DNA from: Brevundimonas subvibrioides
Lineage (GTDB): Bacteria > Pseudomonadota > Alphaproteobacteria > Caulobacterales > Caulobacteraceae
Assembly (NCBI RefSeq): GCF_027271155.1
Contig: NZ_CP114542.1
Location: 1,550,001 to 1,614,000, forward strand
Direction of reading: 5' to 3'
DNA length: 64,000 nt
Shown here: piece after piece, positions 1-8,911 of the stretch
Numbering within the stretch: the first letter of the stretch is position 1
How the letters are laid out: the number at the start of each line of letters is the position of its first letter
Notes under the pieces: generated by a model
Database searches by the model: none
The model's input: the letters and a program-made list of their open reading frames with translations, nothing else
What the model was told of the DNA's origin: nothing
Position numbers and translations under genes: made by a program

Positions 1-624
1 ATCCTCCGGATAGGTCAGTTTCATCAGGCGCGGATCGCCGGGCACCAGTCGCACCGTGCCGCCGTCACGCTCGACCACGGCCGCGTCATCGGTCGGGGCC
101 GTCCCGTCGGGCCAGGCGGCATAGGCGGCCAGCAGTCTGTCGGCCCGGAAGGCCTGGGGCGTCTGGGCGCGCCACAGGCCCGCGCGGTCCACCGTAGCCT
201 CGATGCGGTCGCTGCCGCGCTTCAGGGTGTCGGAGACGGGCAGGGCGGCGATCGCTCCATCGGCCCCGGTCAGGGCGGCGCGCAGACGCCCGATCACTTC
301 GGCAGAAAGCAGGGGGCGCGCGGCGTCGTGGATCAGGACGACCTGATCCTTCGCGCCGGTCAGGGCCCTGAGACCCGCCTGAACCGAATCGCTGCGTTCG
401 GCCCCTCCGACGATCGCCGACCAGTGGGTCAGTCCGGCCAAGGCGTCAGCGGCCCTGTCCTGACTGCCCGGAGCCACGACGACCACGACCTGATCGGCCC
501 CCGAATCCAGCATCGCCTCGACGGACCAGCGCACGACGGGTTTGCCGCCCAGCCGCCGCCACTGCTTGTCTCCACCGGCCCGGGAGCCGGATCCGGCCGC
601 CACCACGATCGCTGCAAAGGTCAT
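1..624 (-). CDS. ispD: 2-C-methyl-D-erythritol 4-phosphate cytidylyltransferase (IspD domain), 3' end outside window
   Basis: Transfers CMP from CTP to methylerythritol 4-phosphate in the non-mevalonate isoprenoid pathway (cytoplasm). The frame read leftwards from the ATG at 624 begins MTFAAIVVAAGSGSR, the glycine-rich CTP-binding loop of the family, and continues with GGDKQW, IHDAARP and QTPQAF motifs. It ends at the window edge in LTYPED, which normally lies near the C-terminus of the IspD domain. Many alphaproteobacteria carry an IspDF fusion, so an IspF domain may follow outside the window; this cannot be seen here. It is divergent from dusB, and the 64 bases between them must hold both 5' regions. 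Confidence 0.93.
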   Translation of the reverse strand, partial: MTFAAIVVAAGSGSRAGGDKQWRRLGGKPVVRWSVEAMLDSGADQVVVVVAPGSQDRAADALAGLTHWSAIVGGAERSDSVQAGLRALTGAKDQVVLIHDAARPLLSAEVIGRLRAALTGADGAIAALPVSDTLKRGSDRIEATVDRAGLWRAQTPQAFRADRLLAAYAAWPDGTAPTDDAAVVERDGGTVRLVPGDPRLMKLTYPED

Positions 625-688
625 GACGGCCTTCTAGGGGCCACGATGGCGGTTGACGAGAGGCTCCGCATGGGATGGTGACGGACGG

Positions 689-1747
689 ATGAGCACAGGC
701 TTGCAGATCGGTGACGTGACGATCCCCGGACGGGTGCTGATGGCCCCCATGACCGGCGTCACCGATCTGCCGTTCCGTCAGCTCGCCTGTCGACTGGGTG
801 CCGTCTATGTCGCCACCGAAATGGTGGCGGCGGCAGAACTGGCCCGCGCCCGGCCGGATGTCGTGCGGCGCGCGGCCGTCGGCGAGGGCCTGCCGTTGAC
901 GGTCATTCAGCTGGTCGGACGCGATCCGGCCGCGATGGCGCAGGGCGCGCGCATGGCCGAAGCGGCGGGGGCCGACATCGTCGATCTGAACTTCGGCTGT
1001 CCGGCCAAGGAGGTCACGGGCTCGGCCTCGGGCTCGGCCCTGATGCGGACCCCGGACCTTGCCGGGCGGATCATGGCGGCGGTGGTCGCCGCGACCTCGC
1101 GGCCGGTCACGGTCAAGATGCGTCTGGGCTGGGACGACGACAGCCGCAATGCGCCCGAACTGGCGGCGCGCGCGGAAGCCCTTGGCGTGAAGGCGGTGAC
1201 GGTCCACGGCCGGACCCGCCAGCAGTTCTATACCGGCCACGCCGACTGGGATGCCATTGCAGCGGTGAAGCGCGCCGTGGCCATCCCCGTCATCGTCAAC
1301 GGGGATATCGTCACCGCCGGGCAGGCGCGCGAGGCGCTGGACAGGTCGGGGGCCGACGGCCTGATGCTGGGACGGGGCGTCTATGGTCGTCCCTGGCTGG
1401 CGGCCCACCTGGAGCGCGCCCTTGCCGACGGCACCGTCCTGCACGAACCCGACCGCGACGAGCGGTTCGCGATCGTCGTCGATCATCTGCATACTTCCAT
1501 CGCCTTCTATGGCACCGGCCTGGGCCTGAAGATGTTCCGCAAGCATCTGGGCTGGTACGTCGAGCAGGCCCCCTGGCCCGCCTCGCCCGAGGATCGGCGC
1601 GCCGCCAAGGGCCAGATTTGCCGCCTTGATGACGCGAACGCGGTCGCAGGGGCGCTGGCGGCACTGTGGGGCGTGACGCTTCCGAAGCATTTCCGCAACG
1701 ACGCTGTTGAGTTTTCGCCACAGGTAGTTGAAGCTGTCGCGATATGA
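689..1747 (+). CDS. dusB: tRNA-dihydrouridine synthase, DusB/NifR3 type
   Basis: FMN enzyme that reduces specific uridines in tRNA to dihydrouridine. The 352-aa product shows the TIM-barrel signature MAPMTGVTDLPFR near the N-terminus, the catalytic-cysteine motif NFGCPAKEV around residue 108, VKMRLGW, VHGRTRQQ and the phosphate-binding VNGDI and GRGVYGRPW motifs. I chose the ATG at 689 because the homologous region (LQIGDV) begins right after it; an in-frame start at 653 would add 12 unconserved residues. Its stop overlaps the ATG of ntrY by 4 bases (ATGA), so the two are translationally coupled. In many alphaproteobacteria nifR3 leads an ntrB-ntrC-ntrY-ntrX operon; here ntrB and ntrC are absent. 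Confidence 0.95.
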   Translation: MSTGLQIGDVTIPGRVLMAPMTGVTDLPFRQLACRLGAVYVATEMVAAAELARARPDVVRRAAVGEGLPLTVIQLVGRDPAAMAQGARMAEAAGADIVDLNFGCPAKEVTGSASGSALMRTPDLAGRIMAAVVAATSRPVTVKMRLGWDDDSRNAPELAARAEALGVKAVTVHGRTRQQFYTGHADWDAIAAVKRAVAIPVIVNGDIVTAGQAREALDRSGADGLMLGRGVYGRPWLAAHLERALADGTVLHEPDRDERFAIVVDHLHTSIAFYGTGLGLKMFRKHLGWYVEQAPWPASPEDRRAAKGQICRLDDANAVAGALAALWGVTLPKHFRNDAVEFSPQVVEAVAI

Positions 1748-4005
1748 GCGACACGCCGGTCCAGCCCAGCGCGACAGAAGGCGAGCCATCCCTCTGGGGA
1801 CGGCTGGAGGCCGGACCGATGCGTGCGGCGTTCGGCGCAGCCTATGCCCTGGCCTTTCTGATCGCCGGTGCCGCGATCTGGCTGGTCGCCGTCGCGCCGG
1901 GCGCGGCCGCCGGCGATGACGCCCGCGCCACGGCCAGCCGCGCGGTCCTCTATGTCCTGATCGCCAACCTGGTGCTGATCGGCGGCCTCGGTGCGGTGAT
2001 CGGCAGCCGGGTGCTCCGACTATCGCAGCGCCGGGCGGACGATCCGGGCGCGCGCCTGCACCTGCGGTTCGTGACGCTGTTCTCGCTGGTGGCGGTGGTG
2101 CCGGCCGTGCTGATCGCCCTGGTGTTCGGTCTGCTGGTCAATCGCGGGGTGGACCAATGGTTCAGCCAGAACGTCCGCTCGGCCGTCAACAACGGTGCAT
2201 CGATCGGCAAGGCCTATGTGGCGGACGTCGGCGGTGGCCTGGAGCGAGACCTTGGCACCATGGCCAATGAGCTCGGCGGGGTGCGCGACGTGTTCGACAA
2301 CCGAATCCAGTTCTCGGGGGCCCTGACGCAGATTGCCGAGTTTTTCGGCTATCCGGCGGTCTATATCCTGAACGGAGAGGGTCAGGTGCTGGCGCGCGGC
2401 GAACTGCCCGGAGCCCCCGCCTATGTCGCGCCCCCGCGCGAGGTGTTCGAAACCGCCGCCGAGGGTCAGGAAGTCCCTGTCACGGTCACGGAGCATCCCG
2501 ACACCGTCCGCGCCGTCTATCCCTTGCCCGACTATGGCGACGCCTATCTGTATGTCGTCCGGCCCCTGGCCCCCGGCATCGTCGCCCGGATGCGGAATGG
2601 CGAGGAGTCGATCCAGGCCTATCGCGTCGCCGAGGAAAGCCGCGCCAGGCTTCAGGCCGCGTTCGCGCTCAGTTATCTGGAAACCGCGCTGCTGGTCCTG
2701 GTCGGAGCCGTCTGGCTCGGCATGTCGGCGGCCAGTGCCATTTCAGCCCCCATTGGACGGCTGGTGAAGGCGGCCGATCAGGTGGCTGCAGGCGACCTGT
2801 CAGCCCGCGTCGAGGCCGACGGCGCACCCGGCGAAATCGCCACCCTGTCTCGCGCCTTCAATCGCATGACCGGCGACCTCCAGGCCCAGCAGGCCGCCCT
2901 GAAGACCGCCAGCGACGAGGCCCAGGATCGAAGCCGCTTCATCGAGACCGTGCTGTCGGGCGTCAGCGCCGGCGTCATCGGCCTGGACAGGCGCGGTCGG
3001 ATTTCCGCGATCAACGACAGCGCCCTGCAACTGCTGTCGATCTCCGAGGTCGAGGTTCGGGGCAAGGGTCTGGCCGACGTGGCGCCCGAACTCGGCGAAC
3101 TGGTGCGGCGGGTCGAGGCCCACATCGAGGAAGACATCGACGTTTCGCGCGAGGGCGAGATGCGCCGCCTGCGCGTCCGGATCGAGGGCGGCGTCGGCGG
3201 CGAGATGGTGCTGACCTTCGACGACATCACCCGGCTGGTCACGGCCCAGCGCAATGCCGCCTGGCGCGATGTGGCTCGTCGCATCGCTCACGAGATCAAG
3301 AACCCCCTGACCCCGATCCAGCTGTCGGCCGAGCGGCTGAAGCGCAAATTCCGTCCCGCCATCACCGAGGATGTCGAAATCTTCGACCGGTGCACTGACA
3401 CCATCATCCGCCAGGTCGGCGATATCGGCCGGATGGTGGACGAGTTCTCGTCCTTCGCCCGCATGCCCGCGCCGCGCTTCACCAACGAGAACCCGGCCGA
3501 ACTGCTGCGCGAGGCCGTCTTCGCCCAGCGCGTCGCGGCACCCGACATGGTCGTCGAACTGATCGAACCCCTGCCCAGGGCCAAGATGAAGGCCGACGGC
3601 CGGATGGTGGGTCAGGCCCTCGCCAACATCCTGAAGAACGCCGGAGAGGCCGTCGCGGCGCGCCGTCTGGGCACCCCCGCCAACGAGGACGACGTGGCCA
3701 TCAGCGCGCGGCTGGAGATCGAGAACGGCATCGCGACCTTCATCATCGAGGACGCCGGCAAGGGCTTGCCCGTCCGCGACCGCGACCGCCTGACCGAGCC
3801 CTATGTCACGACGCGCGAGAAGGGCACTGGCCTCGGTCTCGCGATCGTCAAGCGCATCTGCGAGGACCACGGCGGCGACCTGAAACTGTCAGATGCCGAC
3901 ACTCTGGGCGGCGCGAAAATCTGTCTCATCTTTCCCCTCATTCCCACCGGCAAAGCCGACCGCGCGCCCGAGCCGCAAAGCTCCCGCACGCTGGCGGCCG
4001 AATAG
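1744..4005 (+). CDS. ntrY: NtrY-family membrane sensor histidine kinase
   Basis: Sensor kinase of the NtrY/NtrX two-component system, linked in other alphaproteobacteria to nitrogen metabolism, redox and cell-envelope responses. The 753-aa protein has hydrophobic segments near residues 28-52, 62-82 and 108-130, then an extracytoplasmic domain, a further membrane segment near 310-335, a HAMP linker, a PAS-like region (FIETVLSGVSAGVIGLD), the H-box ARRIAHEIKNPLTP with phospho-acceptor His516, and an HATPase domain ending in EDAGKGLP and GTGLGLAIV. All key kinase residues are present. The start overlaps the dusB stop by 4 bases and ntrX follows after 9 bases, so dusB-ntrY-ntrX form one operon. 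The signal sensed cannot be read from the sequence. Confidence 0.95.
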   Translation: MSDTPVQPSATEGEPSLWGRLEAGPMRAAFGAAYALAFLIAGAAIWLVAVAPGAAAGDDARATASRAVLYVLIANLVLIGGLGAVIGSRVLRLSQRRADDPGARLHLRFVTLFSLVAVVPAVLIALVFGLLVNRGVDQWFSQNVRSAVNNGASIGKAYVADVGGGLERDLGTMANELGGVRDVFDNRIQFSGALTQIAEFFGYPAVYILNGEGQVLARGELPGAPAYVAPPREVFETAAEGQEVPVTVTEHPDTVRAVYPLPDYGDAYLYVVRPLAPGIVARMRNGEESIQAYRVAEESRARLQAAFALSYLETALLVLVGAVWLGMSAASAISAPIGRLVKAADQVAAGDLSARVEADGAPGEIATLSRAFNRMTGDLQAQQAALKTASDEAQDRSRFIETVLSGVSAGVIGLDRRGRISAINDSALQLLSISEVEVRGKGLADVAPELGELVRRVEAHIEEDIDVSREGEMRRLRVRIEGGVGGEMVLTFDDITRLVTAQRNAAWRDVARRIAHEIKNPLTPIQLSAERLKRKFRPAITEDVEIFDRCTDTIIRQVGDIGRMVDEFSSFARMPAPRFTNENPAELLREAVFAQRVAAPDMVVELIEPLPRAKMKADGRMVGQALANILKNAGEAVAARRLGTPANEDDVAISARLEIENGIATFIIEDAGKGLPVRDRDRLTEPYVTTREKGTGLGLAIVKRICEDHGGDLKLSDADTLGGAKICLIFPLIPTGKADRAPEPQSSRTLAAE

Positions 4006-4014
4006 CGAGGCGAT

Positions 4015-5421
4015 ATGCGTTCCAACGGTGCTGACATCCTGGTCGTCGACGACGAGGCCGACATCCGCGACCTGGTCTCCGGCCTGCTGGAAGACGAGGG
4101 TCATTCCGTGCGCTGCGCGTCCAGTTCGGAGGAAGCCCTGGCCGGCATCCGGGCCCGCAAGCCCAGCCTGATCGTGCTGGACATCTGGATGCAGGGCGGT
4201 GGCATGGACGGGCTGGAACTGCTCGACCTGGTCAAGACACTGGACGCCGACCTGCCCGTCGTCATGATCTCTGGCCACGGCAATATCGAGACGGCGGTCA
4301 GCGCCCTGAAGCGCGGGGCCTACGACTTCATCGAAAAGCCCTTCAAGTCCGACCGGCTGGTGGTGGTCATCGAGCGCGCGCTGGAGGCGGCCTCGCTGAA
4401 GCGCGAGAACCGTCGCCTGCGGGGGATCGCGATGACGCCGACGGGGCTGATCGGCCGCTCTGCCGCGGCCCAGGTCCTGCGCACGACCATCACCAAGGTC
4501 GCCCCCGCCAACAGCCGCGTCCTGATCTCCGGTCCGCCCGGATCGGGCAAGGAACTGGTCGCGCGCCAGATTCACGAGGCCAGCCCACGGGCAAAGAGCG
4601 AGTTCGTGGCCATCTCCGCCGCCGGCATGACGCCCGAGCGTCTGGATCTGGAGCTGTTCGGCGAGGAGGGTCACGACGGCCGCCCGCGCAAGATCGGGGT
4701 GTTCGAGCGCGCCCACAACGGCACCCTCTACCTCGATGACGTCGGCGACATGCCGCGCGAGAGCCAGAGCCGCATCCTGCGCGTGCTGGTCGAGCAGCGC
4801 TTCCGCCGCGTCGGCGGCGAACAGGACGTCCAGGTCGACGTCCGCGTCGTCACCTCGACCTCGCGCGACCTGAAGATCGAGATCACCGAGGGTCGCTTCC
4901 GCGAGGACCTGTTCCACCGCCTGAACGTCGTCCCGATCCGCGTCCCGCCGCTGTCGGAACGTCGCGAGGACATCGCCGAACTGGTCGAATACTTCATCGA
5001 CACGCTGAGCACGTCCCAGGGGCTGCCGCGCCGACGTCTCGGCGATGACGCCATCGCCGTGCTGCAGGTCCATCCCTGGCCCGGCAATGTCCGCCAGCTG
5101 CGCAACAACGTCGAACGCCTGCTGATCCTGGCCACCGGCGACCTGAACGACCCGATCTCGGCCGACATGCTGCCCCAGGAAGTGGCATCGACCGGTGCCT
5201 CCGGCATGGGGACCGAACGCACCATCGCCCTGCCGCTGCGCGAGGCGCGCGAGGTGTTCGAGCGCGAATATCTGGCCGCCCAGATCATGCGGTTCGGCGG
5301 CAATATCTCGCGCACCGCCGCCTTCATCGGCATGGAGCGATCGGCGCTGCACAGGAAGCTGAAGTCGCTGGGCGTTTCCCCCTCGCGCGGCGGCGAAGAC
5401 GAAGACGGGAGCATCGACTGA
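4015..5421 (+). CDS. ntrX: NtrX-family response regulator
   Basis: Partner regulator of NtrY. The 468-aa protein has a receiver domain with acidic pocket D12/D13 and phospho-acceptor D56 (VLDIWM), an AAA+ domain with Walker A GPPGSGKE and Walker B TLYLDDVGD, and a C-terminal Fis helix-turn-helix (GNISRTAAFIGMERSALHRK). The GAFTGA loop that sigma-54 activators use to contact RNA polymerase is missing: after ELFGEEGHDG the sequence runs straight to RPRKIGVFERA. This agrees with NtrX proteins of Caulobacterales and Brucella, thought to act without sigma-54. Its TGA overlaps the ATG of the next gene by 1 base. Confidence 0.95.
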   Translation: MRSNGADILVVDDEADIRDLVSGLLEDEGHSVRCASSSEEALAGIRARKPSLIVLDIWMQGGGMDGLELLDLVKTLDADLPVVMISGHGNIETAVSALKRGAYDFIEKPFKSDRLVVVIERALEAASLKRENRRLRGIAMTPTGLIGRSAAAQVLRTTITKVAPANSRVLISGPPGSGKELVARQIHEASPRAKSEFVAISAAGMTPERLDLELFGEEGHDGRPRKIGVFERAHNGTLYLDDVGDMPRESQSRILRVLVEQRFRRVGGEQDVQVDVRVVTSTSRDLKIEITEGRFREDLFHRLNVVPIRVPPLSERREDIAELVEYFIDTLSTSQGLPRRRLGDDAIAVLQVHPWPGNVRQLRNNVERLLILATGDLNDPISADMLPQEVASTGASGMGTERTIALPLREAREVFEREYLAAQIMRFGGNISRTAAFIGMERSALHRKLKSLGVSPSRGGEDEDGSID

Positions 5422-6284
5422 TGTCGCGGGTCGCCTATGTGAACGGGGTCTATCAGCGCCACTCGGAGGCGACGATCCACGTCGAGGATCGCGGCTTCCA
5501 GTTTGCCGACGGCGTCTATGAGGTCTGGTCCGTCTTCGGCGGCCGGATGGCCGATTTCGAGGGCCACATGACCCGGCTGCACCGCAGCCTGACCGAGCTG
5601 CGCATCGACATTCCGATGACGCCCGAGGCCCTGACCCGTGTGCTCAAGGAGACGATCCGCAGGAACCGCGTCCGCGACGGCATCGTCTATCTGCAGATCA
5701 CGCGCGGCACGGCGCGCCGCGACCACCCGTTCCCGGCCCCCGGCACCCCGCCCAGCGTGGTGGTGACGTCGAAATCCATCCCCTTCGCCCGCTCCCAGGA
5801 CCAGGCCGCAAAGGGCGTCGCCGTCGTCACCCACCCGGACATCCGCTGGGGCCGTTGCGACATCAAGACGGTCGGTCTTCTGCCCAACGTCCTGGCCAAA
5901 CAGGCCGCGCGCGACAAGGGGGCCTATGAGGCCTGGATGGTCGACGAGATGGGTCTGGTCACCGAGGGCTCCTCGACCAACGCCTGGATCGTCGACAAGG
6001 CCGGAAAGCTGCGCACCCGCGACACCCAGGCCAACATCCTGAAGGGCATCACCCGCACCGCCATCATGGCCATGATCGAGGCCGAGGGCATCGAGCTGGA
6101 CGAACGCCCCTTCAGCGTCGACGAGGCCAAGGAGGCGCGGGAAGCCTTCTTCACCGCCGCCGGGGCCTTCGTCATGCCCGCTATCTCGATCGACGGCGTG
6201 AAGATCGGCGACGGCAAGCCGGGCCCGATCGCGACGAAACTGCGTGCCCGCTACCTTGAAGAGGCGAAGCGCGAGGCCATCTAG
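5421..6284 (+). CDS. D-amino-acid aminotransferase-like PLP enzyme (class IV)
   Basis: PLP-dependent class IV aminotransferase (D-alanine/branched-chain/ADC-lyase fold), 287 aa. It opens with VNGVY and VEDRGFQFADGVYE, the usual N-terminal signature, and has the PLP lysine in RCDIKTVGLLPNVLAKQ and the cofactor-phosphate region EGSSTNAWIVD. The nearest named family is D-amino-acid transaminase (Dat), which interconverts D-alanine and D-glutamate for peptidoglycan, but substrate choice among class IV enzymes cannot be settled by eye. It overlaps ntrX by 1 base and so probably belongs to the ntrYX transcript. The same neighbour order, followed by hfq and hflX, is common in Caulobacterales. Confidence 0.88.
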   Translation: MSRVAYVNGVYQRHSEATIHVEDRGFQFADGVYEVWSVFGGRMADFEGHMTRLHRSLTELRIDIPMTPEALTRVLKETIRRNRVRDGIVYLQITRGTARRDHPFPAPGTPPSVVVTSKSIPFARSQDQAAKGVAVVTHPDIRWGRCDIKTVGLLPNVLAKQAARDKGAYEAWMVDEMGLVTEGSSTNAWIVDKAGKLRTRDTQANILKGITRTAIMAMIEAEGIELDERPFSVDEAKEAREAFFTAAGAFVMPAISIDGVKIGDGKPGPIATKLRARYLEEAKREAI

Positions 6285-6287
6285 ATG

Positions 6288-6316
6288 TTGCGACGCGGCA
6301 ACTGCGTCGTCTAGGC
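6288..6316 (+). promoter_or_regulatory. candidate hfq promoter
   Basis: TTGCGA at 6288-6293, 17 bases, then CTAGGC at 6311-6316. It lies just after the aminotransferase stop and about 80 bases before the hfq start. The -35 is good and the -10 only fair, so this is a tentative call based on position and spacing. Confidence 0.35.
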
Positions 6317-6394
6317 TGACAAGGCCGGGCTCAACCGGCCCCGCGTTCCTCCCCCCGAGCGTGGCGAACAACAAAAGAACAGGACAAACCTGCC

Positions 6395-6640
6395 ATGTCG
6401 CAAGACAAGCGTCAGAACCTTCAGGACACCTTCCTCAACTCGGTCCGCAAGACCAAGACCCCCCTGACCATCTTCCTGGTCAATGGCGTCAAACTGCAGG
6501 GCATCGTGACCTGGTTTGACAATTTCTGCGTGCTGCTGCGTCGCGACGGGCAGTCCCAGCTCGTCTACAAGCACGCCATTTCCACCATCATGCCGTCCGC
6601 GCCCGTGCAGCTGTACGAACCGGAAGCCGACGAGGACTGA
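6395..6640 (+). CDS. hfq: RNA chaperone Hfq
   Basis: Small Sm-like protein that forms hexameric rings and pairs small RNAs with mRNAs. The 81-aa product has [10 protein letters not shown], the Sm1 segment ([15 protein letters not shown]), [20 protein letters not shown] and the Sm2 signature YKHAISTI, all standard for proximal-face uridine binding. The C-terminal tail after the Sm2 motif is short and acidic (EPEADED), as in other alphaproteobacteria. The gene is followed by a large inverted repeat and then hflX; the hfq-hflX pairing is widely conserved. Confidence 0.97.
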   Translation: MSQDKRQNLQDTFLNSVRKTKTPLTIFLVNGVKLQGIVTWFDNFCVLLRRDGQSQLVYKHAISTIMPSAPVQLYEPEADED

Positions 6641-6644
6641 GTTC

Positions 6645-6757
6645 AGTGGCGAGTGTTGAGTGGCGAGTGGCGAGCGTCAGCCGATGCGCTGACGCCGGCT
6701 CGTAACTACATGCGGTTCTGAGCGCTTTACGCTCCTCGACACTCACCACTCGCCACT
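6645..6757 (+). repeat. inverted repeat filling the hfq-hflX gap
   Basis: A 23-base arm at 6645-6667 (agtggcgagtg then ttgagtggcgag) is matched by the reverse complement of 6735-6757 at 21 of 23 positions. The arms are themselves built from repeats of a short unit, agtggcgagtg. Between them lies a smaller hairpin (cgtcag...ctgacg, 6674-6692). The arms end 10 bases before the hflX start at 6768, so a folded transcript could affect hflX translation or hfq mRNA 3'-end formation. Confidence 0.8.
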
Positions 6758-6767
6758 CCGAGATTCC

Positions 6768-8078
6768 TTGACCTCCAGACTCATCGACCATTCCGTGCCG
6801 CTCATCCGGGCGGTCGTCATCCATCCCGACCTGGGCGAGCGATCGTCCCGGCCGGCACAGGAGCGGCTTGAAGAGGCCTCGGGCCTCGCCCGCGCGCTGG
6901 ACCTCGACGTCCGCGCCGAAGAGGTCGTGCGGCTGCGCAAGACCACGCCCGCGACCCTGTTCGGCACCGGCAAGGTCGAGGAACTGGCCGCCCTGATCCG
7001 CGCCGCCGAAGCCGAGGCCGCCGTCGTCGACGACGACCTGACACCGGTCCAGCAGCGCAATCTGGAAAAGGAATGGGACTGCAAGGTCATCGACCGCACC
7101 GGCCTGATCCTCGAGATCTTCGGCCGCCGCGCACGGACGAAGGAGGGTCGGCTACAGGTCGAACTGGCCCGGCTGGACTATGAGAGGTCGCGCCTTGTCC
7201 GCACCTGGACCCACCTGGAGCGCCAGCGCGGCGGCACCGGCTCGACCGGCGGCCCCGGCGAGACCCAGATCGAGCTCGATCGCCGTCTGATCGCCGACCG
7301 CATCGTCAAGCTGAAGGGCGAGCTGGAAGAGGTGCGCCGCACGCGCGGCCTGCACCGGAAACAGAGAAAGAAGGCCCCGTTCCCGGCCGTCGCCCTGGTC
7401 GGCTATACCAATGCCGGCAAATCGACCCTGTTCAACCGGCTGACGGGGTCGGAGGTGCTGGCCAAGGACCTGCTGTTCGCCACCCTCGACACCACCCAGC
7501 GCACCATCCGCCTGCCGCAGGGCCGCCCTGCCATCATCGCCGACACCGTCGGCTTCATCTCCGACCTGCCGCACGAACTGGTCGAGAGCTTCCGCGCGAC
7601 CCTGGAGGAGGTGGGCGAGGCCGACCTGATCCTGCACGTCCGCGACATCGCCTCGGCCGACACGGCCGCCCAGGCGAAGGACGTCGAGGCGGTCCTGAAA
7701 CAGATCGAACAACCCCCCAATCCTGATGGAACGGCGAAACCCCGCCGCATCCTCGAGGTCTGGAACAAGACCGACCTGCTGGACCCCGAGGCCCGCGAGG
7801 CCGTCGAGGGCCAGGCCGCCCGCTCCGGCAACACCGCCGTCGCCGTTTCCGCCTGGACCGGGCAGGGGATCGAGACCCTGCGCCAGGCCATCACCGACCT
7901 GATCGATGACGACCCCGAGACCGAACTGGTCCTGCAGCCCTCACAGGGCGAGGCCCTGGCCTGGCTCTACGAACACGGCCGGGTGACGGCGCGCGATACG
8001 GACGATCAGGGGCGGATGCGGCTGACCGTCCGGCTGGACCCGCAGGCGATGGGGCGGTTCGAGCAGAGATTTGGATGA
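6768..8078 (+). CDS. hflX: ribosome-associated GTPase HflX
   Basis: GTPase that binds the 50S subunit and helps rescue or split stalled ribosomes. The 436-aa product has the N-terminal HflX domain (TLFGTGKVEEL, VVDDDLTPVQQRNLE), the glycine-rich linker RQRGGTGSTGGPGETQIELDRR, then the GTPase domain: G1 GYTNAGKST, G3 DTVGFISDLPHELVESF and G4 NKTD. Two starts fit: TTG at 6768 (adds 9 residues) and GTG at 6795, which begins exactly at PLIRAVVIHP; the second is closer to the family start. It follows hfq on the same strand and converges with the PIN-domain gene, 5 bases away. Confidence 0.94.
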   Translation: MTSRLIDHSVPLIRAVVIHPDLGERSSRPAQERLEEASGLARALDLDVRAEEVVRLRKTTPATLFGTGKVEELAALIRAAEAEAAVVDDDLTPVQQRNLEKEWDCKVIDRTGLILEIFGRRARTKEGRLQVELARLDYERSRLVRTWTHLERQRGGTGSTGGPGETQIELDRRLIADRIVKLKGELEEVRRTRGLHRKQRKKAPFPAVALVGYTNAGKSTLFNRLTGSEVLAKDLLFATLDTTQRTIRLPQGRPAIIADTVGFISDLPHELVESFRATLEEVGEADLILHVRDIASADTAAQAKDVEAVLKQIEQPPNPDGTAKPRRILEVWNKTDLLDPEAREAVEGQAARSGNTAVAVSAWTGQGIETLRQAITDLIDDDPETELVLQPSQGEALAWLYEHGRVTARDTDDQGRMRLTVRLDPQAMGRFEQRFG

Positions 8079-8083
8079 GTTGC

Positions 8084-8911
8084 TCACCCACAACGCACCT
8101 TGCCGCCGAGAATCTCCACCAAGCCTTGGAGCTCGTCGAAATGCCTTGCTAGCTTGGTTTCGCGCGTAAGGAAACCATCATAGAACGTCGCTAAAGCGGC
8201 GATTTCCAAGTCTACAATTTGGTTTACCGCTTCCTTGATCTTTTTGCGGTCGGGTTCTCCGTCTTTCACCCAATGCATGAAGTAAATCACTAGAGATAAC
8301 GCATACCGGTAAAGTGGTGTGTCAATAGCCTTACGAGGATGCAAATCCTCGGGTGCATTTCCATGCTGCAAGGCGAGCCGGGCGCGAAGTGCGAAGCTGA
8401 ACTTGAGCAGCTTCTCTTGAAGAGCAGGAGAAAGTGGACGTCGTTTCCTGAGCTCCTGCCGGTCCTTCTCGGAAAAATTGCTAGAGATCACGCGACGATA
8501 CAAACGCATCAAGCCAGGTGCCTTACTCGCGATAGTGGCGCTCTCTTGGGCTGCATCCGCTTGTTTTCTCGCGAAGTGCTGGAGCGCTACCACATCCAAT
8601 GGAGCTACGACCACAGTGGCGCAGTAGGCCGGGAAATCTTCAGACTGGCGCATGGAGATGGTGGCCTTGGCCGGGTCGTTAGCTGTCCCATCGAAGCTGT
8701 AGAGGTCGTAGAACGAATGAGTGACGGAGACCCGATCCCAATTGGCGCATGCCAAAGCAAGAAGGCGGGGGACATTCTGCGCTGCGCGTGCCTTATGAAT
8801 CTCGATTAGCGTGGCCTCAGAGATGACGATCTCGTTAGAGGGGTCCGCTGCTAGGAAAGCGGCCAACTCTTTGTGGTCGAGCATATTGGTATCGACGAGG
8901 TAGCGAGCCAT
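8084..8911 (-). CDS. orphan PIN-like domain protein
   Basis: A 275-aa protein whose ends look like a PIN nuclease: N-terminal YLVDTNML supplies D7 and N9, TLIEIHK supplies E37, and the C-terminus has D234 and D245 (FYDGFLT), the pattern of acidic residues that binds metal in PIN RNases. The middle is an unusually long helical, Lys/Arg-rich insertion, so it is not a small VapC-type toxin. I took the ATG at 8911 because the PIN fold starts immediately there; upstream in-frame sequence is Arg-rich and unlike a protein. Codon use (AAA, TTA, ATT, TCT) is clearly AT-richer than the surrounding core genes, which suggests horizontal gain. It has no intact partner gene, and no substrate or role can be assigned. 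Confidence 0.72.
   Translation of the reverse strand: MARYLVDTNMLDHKELAAFLAADPSNEIVISEATLIEIHKARAAQNVPRLLALACANWDRVSVTHSFYDLYSFDGTANDPAKATISMRQSEDFPAYCATVVVAPLDVVALQHFARKQADAAQESATIASKAPGLMRLYRRVISSNFSEKDRQELRKRRPLSPALQEKLLKFSFALRARLALQHGNAPEDLHPRKAIDTPLYRYALSLVIYFMHWVKDGEPDRKKIKEAVNQIVDLEIAALATFYDGFLTRETKLARHFDELQGLVEILGGKVRCG

Noticed and set aside
446..1789. Long open frame antisense to ispD and dusB
   Set aside because: High-GC shadow frame; composition is Arg/Gly/His-rich and the opposite strand encodes clear enzymes.
3889..5352. 487-codon frame antisense to ntrX
   Set aside because: Shadow of ntrX; no family features and dominated by Gly/Asp/Gln.
8339..8809. 156-codon frame on the plus strand opposite the PIN gene
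   Set aside because: The minus frame has PIN motifs and a better start; the plus frame shows no ribosome-binding site or motifs.
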